Source: an uncultured Clostridium sp.
Lineage (GTDB): Bacteria > Bacillota > Clostridia > TANB77 > CAG-508
Reading direction: 5' to 3'
Length of the DNA stretch: 7,129 nucleotides
Assembly (NCBI GenBank): GCA_958413095.1
Contig: CATYUF010000071.1
Location: 1-7,129, forward strand
The notes beneath the pieces were generated by a model that was not told the DNA's origin, did not search any database, and was given only the letters and a program-made list of their open reading frames with translations. Positions 1-5,893 of this stretch are shown here, one piece after another (position 1 is the first letter of the stretch; each line of letters opens with the position of its first letter). A program made the position numbers and the translations under genes.

Positions 1-1
1 A

Positions 2-1372
2 ACAAATATGCCTGAATTACAAACAAACAAAGAAAGAAGAGGCAATGGAAAATATAATCAAGGCGAAAAAGGAATTGCAAATGTAGATATAACATTAACT
101 GAAAATACAGGAAGTGAAAAAATATATACAGCTAAAACTGATGAAAATGGAAACTTCAAAATTTCAGGATTTATACCAGGTGACTATACTTTGACATATA
201 CTTGGGGAGACGAAACATATACAGTTCAAAGCTATAAGGGAACAATATATGATAAATCAAGAGACCAAAATAACAAAGAATGGTATAAACAAAATGTTGA
301 TACAAGATTAACAGATGCATTAGACAATTATAATAAAGCTCAAGAAGCACCAAAAGGTTCAAGATTACAAATTGATGAAGAAATGAAAACACTTGAAAAA
401 GGACAAAAGAATTATACTAGAACAAAAATGGATTCAACTACACCAACAATGGGAATAGGAGTAGAGTATGATACAACAACATCAGCTTCATCAGGAAATA
501 AATATGTATACAAAGTAAACAATGTTGACTTTGGAATAGTAGAAAGAGCAAGACAACAAATAGAACTTGTAAAAAGAGTAAAGACAATGAAAGTAACACT
601 AGCAAATGGTCAAGTGATTACAGAACTAGAAATAGATGAGGAAGGAAATATAACAGGACTAAAAGATGGAGTAATCTATATGCGACCATCAAATAATAGA
701 GAACCAAAAAATGGATTTATAAAATTAGAAATGGATAATGAATTAATAGAAGGCTCTAAATTAGAAGTAACTTATGAGATAAAAGCAGTAAATGTTAGTG
801 AATTAGATTATGCAACAGAAGATTACTATCAATATGGTATTGCAGGTGGAGAAGTTGTAACAATAATTCCATCAGCAGTAATAGATTATCTAGACAAAGA
901 TTGGGGTTATGATTCAGCAGTAAATCAAGGTTGGGAAGTAAAAACTATCGAAGAATTACATGATTTAGTTGCAGAAGTAGTATATAATAACGAAGAATCA
1001 ACAATAGCTGATAAGATAATATTATATACAGAAAATTTGAAAACACCATTAAAACCAGCAGAATCTAAAGACACAACATTAAATGTTTCAAAAATATTAA
1101 CAACATCAGGTGATATTTCACTAGACAATGAAACAGAAATTATAAAACTTGAAAAACCACAAGGTGGAGGAGACGTTCCATCAATACCTGGAAACTTTGT
1201 AACAGGTGAAGAACCTAAAGAACCTGATGAGTCAACATCAGAAACAGTAATTATAACACCAAATACAGGAGCAAATAGGAACTTTGTAATACCAATTTCA
1301 GTTGGATTAGTAGCATTAGTTATATTAGGAACAGGTGTAATATTTATTAAAAAGAAAATTTTAAATAAATAA
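2..1372 (+). CDS. Cell-wall-anchored surface protein with Cna_B/SdrD-like domain and variant sortase signal (5'-truncated by window edge)
   Basis: This is probably the C-terminal part of a large surface protein. The frame is open back to base 2, and the first ATG (base 8) is followed by neither a signal peptide nor a visible ribosome site, so I treat the gene as starting outside the window. Counting from that ATG, residues about 18-85 read as a Cna_B/SdrD-like prealbumin beta-sandwich (GIANVDITL, then TDENGNFKISGFIPGDYTL). Residues about 170-270 look like a second beta-rich extracellular domain. Residues about 385-415 are a Gly/Pro/Glu/Ser/Thr-rich stalk. The end is a sorting signal: TPNTG at 417-421, a hydrophobic stretch at about 426-447, then KKK and a short tail. 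A class of sortase would cut T-G and link the protein to peptidoglycan. The canonical Leu of LPXTG is replaced by Thr. Adhesion or wall structure is an inference; no ligand can be named. A strong terminator follows directly. Confidence 0.85.
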   Translation, partial: TNMPELQTNKERRGNGKYNQGEKGIANVDITLTENTGSEKIYTAKTDENGNFKISGFIPGDYTLTYTWGDETYTVQSYKGTIYDKSRDQNNKEWYKQNVDTRLTDALDNYNKAQEAPKGSRLQIDEEMKTLEKGQKNYTRTKMDSTTPTMGIGVEYDTTTSASSGNKYVYKVNNVDFGIVERARQQIELVKRVKTMKVTLANGQVITELEIDEEGNITGLKDGVIYMRPSNNREPKNGFIKLEMDNELIEGSKLEVTYEIKAVNVSELDYATEDYYQYGIAGGEVVTIIPSAVIDYLDKDWGYDSAVNQGWEVKTIEELHDLVAEVVYNNEESTIADKIILYTENLKTPLKPAESKDTTLNVSKILTTSGDISLDNETEIIKLEKPQGGGDVPSIPGNFVTGEEPKEPDESTSETVIITPNTGANRNFVIPISVGLVALVILGTGVIFIKKKILNK

Positions 1373-1383
1373 AATAGTTAAAA

Positions 1384-1428
1384 GCTGGCCTAGAGTATAT
1401 AAAATATATTCTAGGCTAGCCTTTTTTT
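1384..1428 (+). terminator. Strong Rho-independent terminator after the surface-protein gene
   Basis: The arms 1384-1400 and 1404-1420 pair over 17 bp, with two G-U pairs and a three-base AAA loop. A single C and a run of seven T (1422-1428) follow. It begins 11 bases after the stop codon of the surface protein, so it separates that gene from spoIIE. Confidence 0.93.
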
Positions 1429-1437
1429 AACTTTGTA

Positions 1438-1466
1438 TTGCTTTTTTAGACATTATGTAATAAAAT
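1438..1466 (+). promoter_or_regulatory. Weak candidate sigma-A promoter with Spo0A-like box, upstream of spoIIE
   Basis: TTGCTT (1438-1443) and TAAAAT (1461-1466) are 17 bases apart. Between them lies TTAGACA (1446-1452), whose complement TGTCTAA matches the Spo0A box core TGTCGAA at six of seven bases. In Bacillus subtilis, spoIIE is transcribed by sigma-A RNA polymerase with Spo0A, so this layout is plausible. The region is so AT-rich that chance matches are expected. An alternative -10, TAAAAT at 1590-1595, would give a shorter leader but has no recognisable -35. Confidence 0.25.
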
Positions 1467-1539
1467 AAACGAGTAAATTTATAGTAAAAACAAGAAAAGT
1501 AAAACTTATTAAAATAAAAAAAAGTAAAATGTAAAAAAG

Positions 1540-1563
1540 TTTTTAGTAATCACTTACTAAAAA
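1540..1563. repeat. Perfect 10-bp inverted repeat upstream of spoIIE (operator-like dyad)
   Basis: TTTTTAGTAA (1540-1549) and TTACTAAAAA (1554-1563) are exact reverse complements separated by TCAC. No T-run follows on the + strand, so it is not a terminator for the upstream gene, which already has one. The symmetry fits a dimeric repressor or activator site, or a short AU-rich hairpin in a leader. The binding protein is not identifiable from sequence. Confidence 0.6.
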
Positions 1564-1613
1564 AGACAAAAACCACAAAGGACAAGTAGTAAAATAAGCT
1601 TATATAATTAGAA

Positions 1614-1620
1614 GAGGTGG
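1614..1620 (+). promoter_or_regulatory. Ribosome binding site that sets the spoIIE start
   Basis: GAGGTGG ends five bases before ATG 1626. The frame can be extended to GTG 1617, but that codon lies inside this ribosome site and so cannot be the start it serves. ATG 1626 is therefore preferred. Confidence 0.85.
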
Positions 1621-1625
1621 TAAAG

Positions 1626-4025
1626 ATGTTTCAAAATATTAATGAAGCTACAATAGAAAATGAAAAAAAAGAAATACCAAGAAAATGGATTCAAGTAATT
1701 AATAAAAATAATATAGTAATTTATCTAATGACTTTTATGTTATCATTAGTTGGAGTTGGTGGAGAATTTTCATTATTTAGTATAAGTATGTTAGGAGCAT
1801 GTTTTGCGTCATCAGTTCCTTTATTAGGGATAGTAGTAGTTTCGACAATAGCCAATATAATAAAATTTGGCCTAGGAGGAGCTTTAGAATATTTCCTAAC
1901 AGCATTAGTATTAGTTGCAACAATATTTATTATAAAACCTAAATACAATGAAGAAGAAAGAAATGAAAAAATAAAAGTAGCAAAAAATATATTTATTGCT
2001 ACATTATTAGTTCAATTAGCTAAATATGCAATATCATCATTTACTTTTTATGATATTTTACTTAGCATAACCTATGCTATTATATCAGTAGTATTTTATA
2101 AAATATTTATAAATTCAATTCCCGTCTTAGAAGATTTTAGAGAAAAGAGAGCTTTTTCAATAGAAGAAGTAATAGGGACAAGCCTTCTAGTAGCAATAGC
2201 CGTAAGCTGTTTTGGCGATTTTGCAATATTTGGATTATCTTTAAGAAACATATTAAGCATATTAATAGTTTTAGTATTAGGATGGAAAAATGGAATATTG
2301 ATAGGTGCAACTTCAGGGGTAACAATAGGAGTAACTTTAGGAATTATAACAGGCTCAGAGCCAATAATGATAGCAGCATATGCAATTTCTGGAATGATAG
2401 CAGGATTACTAAATAAATTTGGTAAAATAGGTGTAATACTTGGATTTTGCGTAGGAAACATTGTTCTAGCATATGTTTCAAATGGATATACAGTAGAATT
2501 AATTCATTTTAAGGAAATATTAGTAGCATCAATAGCATTACTTGCAATTCCAAGAACAGTAAAAATAGATATTGAAGAATTTGTAGGAACTTCAAAATTT
2601 TTACCAGTTAGTAGAGACAGAACTTTAACAAAAAGTAAGGAAACAATAGATAAATTAAATAATGTTTCTGAAACAATAGAAAAAATAGCAGATACATATA
2701 ATGAAAAAGACATAGATAATGAAATAGCAAGAGAAGAAAATAAACAAATATTTATAACAGAATTACTTAACAATTTAGAACCATATAGAGAAAATTTATT
2801 ATATGATGACATAGCAAATGTCAATGGAGAGATAATAGATAAAATTTTTGCTCTCTTATTAGATAAACAAGAAATATCAAGAGAAGATTTATTAAAAATA
2901 TTTGCAGATTGTAATAGTTATATTATTGGATTTGATGATAAAGAAGTAAGTAAATATTTAGAAGAAAATATAATGCAAATGTTAAGAACATTAAATATGT
3001 CATATAAAATAAGTAAAACAAATTTTGTATGGAAAAAGAAACTAACTGAAAATAAAAAGAATATGGAAACACAACTAAAAGGAGTTTCAAAAGCAATTTC
3101 AGGAATTGCAAAAAGTATTGAAAAAGAAGTAAAAATAGAAGAGAAATATATAAAACAAGAACTAGAAATAACAGAAATGTTGAAACAAAAAGAAATTGAA
3201 ATAGAAGAAATATCTATAAGAAAACCAGATAGATATATAATTGAAATATATTCTCAAAAAGACTTCTTAAATACAATTGTAGAAGAAATACTTTCAAAAA
3301 TATTAAAAGAAAAAATAGTTTTAAATGAAGAAAATTCAATTGGAACTAAAAAAATATTTATGTCAGAAGATAAATATGTGATGGGAATAGGAATGTCAGA
3401 GACATATAAAAGTCAAAATCTAGTATCTGGTGATAATACACTAAATATCAGATTAAAAGATGGAAAATATTTAGTAGCATTAAGTGACGGTATGGGCTCA
3501 GGAAAAGAAGCAGATGAAAGTAGCTCACAAGCTCTAAAAATGTTAGAAAATTTATTATTATCAGGATTTGATAAAGAAACATCATTAGAATTAATTTCAA
3601 CTAGCCTAATAAATAAAAATGAAGAAATGTTTGCAACCCTAGACATTGCAATAGTAGATTTATATAAAGGAACAATAGAATTTATAAAAAGTGGAGCTTG
3701 CCCAACATATATAAAAAATAATAAAAAAGTGCAAATAATAAAATCTACATCATTACCGACAGGAATGATAAATGAAAAAAATATTCAAACATTTGATAGA
3801 GATATCCAAAACGGAGAAATTATGCTAATGTGTTCAGATGGTATTATAGATGCAAATGTGGAATACAAAAATAAAGAATTATGGGTAAAATATATGTTAG
3901 AAGACATAGAAACAAACAATACAAAAAAAATAGCAGATATTATATTAAATGAAGCAATAGATAACAACTTTGGAAAAGCAAAAGATGATATGAGTATAAT
4001 AGTTTGTAGATTTATGGAAAAATAA
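1626..4025 (+). CDS. spoIIE: Stage II sporulation protein E, SpoIIE (membrane-anchored PP2C serine phosphatase)
   Basis: SpoIIE dephosphorylates the anti-anti-sigma factor SpoIIAA-P at the asymmetric septum, releasing sigma-F in the forespore. It also takes part in polar septum formation with FtsZ. The product is 799 residues, close to the 827 of B. subtilis. Residues 1-29 are cytosolic, about 30-310 form a multi-pass membrane domain (about ten hydrophobic segments), about 311-580 are a charged central regulatory region, and about 585-799 are the PP2C domain. The motif QLKGVSKAI at 483-491 is typical of the linker before the phosphatase. The expected metal-binding acids are present: D603 in SGD, D621 in SDGMGSG (18 residues on, the spacing I recall from B. 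subtilis), D738 in SDGI, and D787/D788 in KDDMS. I see no frameshift or lost catalytic residue. The central region lacks the Cys-rich motif I expect from other clostridial SpoIIE. A WG-repeat gene follows after 27 bases with no terminator. Confidence 0.97.
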   Translation: MFQNINEATIENEKKEIPRKWIQVINKNNIVIYLMTFMLSLVGVGGEFSLFSISMLGACFASSVPLLGIVVVSTIANIIKFGLGGALEYFLTALVLVATIFIIKPKYNEEERNEKIKVAKNIFIATLLVQLAKYAISSFTFYDILLSITYAIISVVFYKIFINSIPVLEDFREKRAFSIEEVIGTSLLVAIAVSCFGDFAIFGLSLRNILSILIVLVLGWKNGILIGATSGVTIGVTLGIITGSEPIMIAAYAISGMIAGLLNKFGKIGVILGFCVGNIVLAYVSNGYTVELIHFKEILVASIALLAIPRTVKIDIEEFVGTSKFLPVSRDRTLTKSKETIDKLNNVSETIEKIADTYNEKDIDNEIAREENKQIFITELLNNLEPYRENLLYDDIANVNGEIIDKIFALLLDKQEISREDLLKIFADCNSYIIGFDDKEVSKYLEENIMQMLRTLNMSYKISKTNFVWKKKLTENKKNMETQLKGVSKAISGIAKSIEKEVKIEEKYIKQELEITEMLKQKEIEIEEISIRKPDRYIIEIYSQKDFLNTIVEEILSKILKEKIVLNEENSIGTKKIFMSEDKYVMGIGMSETYKSQNLVSGDNTLNIRLKDGKYLVALSDGMGSGKEADESSSQALKMLENLLLSGFDKETSLELISTSLINKNEEMFATLDIAIVDLYKGTIEFIKSGACPTYIKNNKKVQIIKSTSLPTGMINEKNIQTFDRDIQNGEIMLMCSDGIIDANVEYKNKELWVKYMLEDIETNNTKKIADIILNEAIDNNFGKAKDDMSIIVCRFMEK

Positions 4026-4052
4026 ATAAAACTTTTAGGAGGAAAATTTCCA

Positions 4053-5576
4053 ATGAGTAGAGGAAAAAGATATGAAGAACCTAAACTAAATATAAAAAAA
4101 GTAATAGCAGTAATTGTTGCAATTATAGTAATAATAATGTCAGTATTCGTAATAAAAGGAATACTAACAAAACAAGATGAAAAAGGAAAGATAACAAGTC
4201 AAAGTTATTTCGCATCATATAAAGACAATAAATGGGGAGTAATAGATAGTAGTGGAAAAAATGTAATAGACCCTTCATATGCAGAAATGATAATAATTCC
4301 AGACAGTAAAACAGATATATTTTTATGCACATATGATGTGAATTATGAAACAGGAGAATATAAAACAAAAGCATTAAATAGTAAAAATGAAGAAATTTTT
4401 ACAGGATACCAAAAGATAGAAGCTATACCAAATAGTGATGAAAATTATAATCTATGGTATGAACAAGATGTACTAAAATTTATGCAAGATGGAAAATGGG
4501 GAATGATTAACTTTAAAGGAAAAGAGTTAGTAAAACCAGAATATGATTCAATAAATGCTGTAAAAGGAATAAAGAATGCTTATTTAGTGCAAAAAGAAAA
4601 TAAATATGGAATAGTAGATGATGAAGGAAATACAATATTAGAACCAATTTATACAGAAATAACTAATTTAGGTAAAGATAATAAATCAGGGTATATAGTA
4701 AAAGATGATACAGGGCTATATGGTATAATAGATTATTCTAAAAAGAAAGTTTTAGAAAATAAATATCAAAAAATAGAAAAAGTTTATGGAAAAGATTTAT
4801 ATGTAGTAACACAAGATGGAAGTAAAAAAGTAATAAACAAAGAAGGTCAAGATATATTAAAAGAAGGCTTTGACAATATATCAAGCATATTAAAAACAAA
4901 AGATCAAGGAGTAATATTTATAAAAAATCAAAAATATGGAGTTATGACATTAACAGGAGAAATAAAAATAGAGCCAGAATATGATAAACTTCACGAAGCA
5001 AAAGTAGGAACTTTAATAGCAACTAAAAATGGAAAAACAGGAATCATAGACATAGATAAAAATGAAAAAATACCATTTCAATATAACTCAATAACATATA
5101 GTGAACCAGCAGATATTTATATAGCAGAAGATGAAAATTATAATAGTAATATAATGAATACAAATTTTGAAGTAAAACAAACTGGAATGTTAATAGAGTT
5201 AAATGAAGATAAAGGATATATAAAACTAAGACAAAATGATGAATATAAATATTATAATTTTAAATTTGAAGAAAAAAATGTAAAAGATATATTATCACAA
5301 AATACTTTATTCCTAAGCAAAAAAGATGGGAAATATGGTTTTGTAGATAAAAATGGAAATGTAGTAGTAGATTATATTTATGATGACGCAACAGAACAAA
5401 ATGCATATGGATATGTAGGAGTAAAAAAAGACGGAAAATGGGGTTCAATAGATAATAAAGGTCAAGTAATTATAGAGCCTACATATAATTTAGATGATTA
5501 TTTATTAGTAGATTTTATAGGGAATTGGCATTTAGGAAGAGATTTAAATATGAACTATTATGAAAAGGGAGAATAA
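4053..5576 (+). CDS. Membrane-anchored WG-repeat protein, probably co-transcribed with spoIIE
   Basis: This 507-residue protein has a short basic N-terminus (MSRGKRYEEPKLNIKK) and one hydrophobic anchor at about 17-38. I predict the remainder to be extracytoplasmic. The rest is built of WG beta-repeats of about 34-38 residues with the pattern (K)(W/Y)G-ID-G--(I/V)-EP-Y--I. Clear units begin at W61, W149, Y185, Y223, Y295, T329 (WG replaced by TG), Y429 and W463. Degenerate units are likely near 102, 258 and 398. The C-terminus carries FIGNWHLGRDLNMNYY. WG-repeat proteins (Pfam WG_beta_rep) are common in Firmicutes, but their roles are mostly unknown and protein binding is the usual guess. AGGAGG at 4037-4042 gives a strong ribosome site 10 bases before ATG. 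The gene starts 27 bases after spoIIE, and a terminator follows at 5711-5755. A sporulation role is inferred from position only. Confidence 0.92.
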   Translation: MSRGKRYEEPKLNIKKVIAVIVAIIVIIMSVFVIKGILTKQDEKGKITSQSYFASYKDNKWGVIDSSGKNVIDPSYAEMIIIPDSKTDIFLCTYDVNYETGEYKTKALNSKNEEIFTGYQKIEAIPNSDENYNLWYEQDVLKFMQDGKWGMINFKGKELVKPEYDSINAVKGIKNAYLVQKENKYGIVDDEGNTILEPIYTEITNLGKDNKSGYIVKDDTGLYGIIDYSKKKVLENKYQKIEKVYGKDLYVVTQDGSKKVINKEGQDILKEGFDNISSILKTKDQGVIFIKNQKYGVMTLTGEIKIEPEYDKLHEAKVGTLIATKNGKTGIIDIDKNEKIPFQYNSITYSEPADIYIAEDENYNSNIMNTNFEVKQTGMLIELNEDKGYIKLRQNDEYKYYNFKFEEKNVKDILSQNTLFLSKKDGKYGFVDKNGNVVVDYIYDDATEQNAYGYVGVKKDGKWGSIDNKGQVIIEPTYNLDDYLLVDFIGNWHLGRDLNMNYYEKGE

Positions 5577-5632
5577 AATATAAAAAATATTTAGTACTGA
5601 AAAAGTTAGTAACAATTAAGTAGAGACAACTG

Positions 5633-5705
5633 AGTAAAGAATAATTATTGAAATAAGGTTATTTATAATAGATATAAAGGGATAATTAAGTAAATAATAA
5701 TTATT
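5633..5705. repeat. Spaced near-perfect 17-bp direct repeats, each containing a palindrome
   Basis: AGTAAAGAATAATTATT (5633-5649) and AGTAAATAATAATTATT (5689-5705) match at 16 of 17 bases and start 56 bases apart. Each ends in the palindrome AATAATTATT. A shorter AATTAAGTA repeat (5614-5622 and 5684-5692) accompanies them. They lie between the WG-repeat stop and the terminator, so they are in the mRNA tail rather than at an obvious promoter. The high A+T content makes chance resemblance possible. Confidence 0.45.
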
Positions 5706-5710
5706 AGAAG

Positions 5711-5755
5711 AAAATTCCCAAGAGTACTTATTCAAGTATTCTAAGGGAATTTTTT
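5711..5755 (+). terminator. Rho-independent terminator for the spoIIE / WG-repeat transcript
   Basis: The arms 5711-5729 and 5734-5753 form AAAATTCCC/GGGAATTTT, an internal asymmetry, then a second helix AGAGTACTT/AAGTATTCT with one G-U pair. The loop is ATTC. The 3' arm runs into a run of T ending at 5755. It lies 134 bases after the WG-repeat stop and upstream of the next promoter, so it divides the two transcription units. Confidence 0.88.
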
Positions 5756-5763
5756 GTTATCTA

Positions 5764-5793
5764 TTGAAATAATTTAATTATATATGTTACAAT
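5764..5793 (+). promoter_or_regulatory. Sigma-A-type promoter for the small ORF and the tail-anchored protein
   Basis: TTGAAA (5764-5769) is followed 18 bases later by TACAAT (5788-5793). TGT just before the -10 gives an extended -10 element. Transcription would start near 5800, after the preceding terminator, and leave about 24 bases before the small-ORF ATG at 5824. It is the best promoter match in the window. Confidence 0.7.
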
Positions 5794-5811
5794 ATGATTA
5801 GAAAATAAGAG

Positions 5812-5870
5812 AAGGTGTCAAGAATGAATATATATAAATTTTATAAAAGATTCATTCTAATATATGCCTT
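5812..5870 (+). promoter_or_regulatory. Leader hairpin enclosing the small-ORF start codon and possibly its ribosome site
   Basis: AGAATGAAT (5821-5829), which contains the ATG of the small ORF, is the exact reverse complement of ATTCATTCT (5850-5858). The loop between them holds a further TATAA/TTATA pairing. Below this helix, AAGG of the ribosome site (5812-5815) can pair with CCTT (5867-5870), and an adjoining U-G pair is possible. The same CCTT can instead pair with AAGG at 5877-5880, in front of the downstream gene. Pairing is read directly from the sequence; a regulatory role is inferred. Confidence 0.5.
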
Positions 5871-5877
5871 AAAGTGA
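5824..5877 (+). CDS. 17-residue leader-type small ORF
   Basis: The frame encodes MNIYKFYKRFILIYALK and ends with TGA. AGGTG at 5813-5817 gives a good ribosome site six bases before the ATG, better placed than that of the downstream gene. It is the first start codon after the promoter at 5764-5793. Its stop overlaps the next ribosome site (GAAGGA, 5876-5881) and lies 16 bases before ATG 5894, an arrangement that suits translational coupling. The peptide is basic and hydrophobic, with four Tyr and three Ile, so it might touch the membrane. It has no run of one amino acid that would suggest classical attenuation. It may be a leader peptide, a real small protein, or a chance ORF. It is in a different frame from the downstream gene, so it is not a missed N-terminus unless a frameshift occurred. 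Confidence 0.5.
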   Translation: MNIYKFYKRFILIYALK

Positions 5878-5881
5878 AGGA
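5876..5881 (+). promoter_or_regulatory. Ribosome binding site deciding the start of the tail-anchored protein
   Basis: GAAGGA directly abuts ATG 5882, leaving no spacer, which should not work well. ATG 5894 lies 12 bases downstream, long but workable. I therefore place the start at 5894, although annotation pipelines may choose 5882, which adds MIEE. Confidence 0.5.
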
Positions 5882-5893
5882 ATGATAGAAGAA

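Noticed and set aside
8..10. ATG 8 as the true start of the surface protein
   Set aside because: The frame is open upstream, no signal peptide follows, and a domain-like segment starts almost at once, so the gene is more likely cut by the window edge.
171..392. Minus-strand open frames, here and at several places inside the four large genes
   Set aside because: They are shadows of strong + strand coding regions: they lack ribosome sites and their products are low-complexity Leu/Phe/Ser-rich or similar translations of A-rich genes.
1603..1608. Perfect TATAAT as the spoIIE -10 element
   Set aside because: Transcription would begin within the ribosome site, about 12 bases before ATG 1626, and no TTGACA-like box lies 17 bases upstream.
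1617..1625. GTG 1617 as the spoIIE start (three extra residues)
   Set aside because: The codon is part of the GAGGTGG ribosome site serving ATG 1626.
1373..1625. Small ORFs or a riboswitch upstream of spoIIE
   Set aside because: The ATGs here are followed immediately by stops, and apart from the terminator and the dyad I see no conserved RNA fold.
5577..5710. CRISPR-like repeats or a hidden gene between the WG-repeat gene and the terminator
   Set aside because: There are only two repeat copies with no regular array, and no ATG-initiated frame with a ribosome site.
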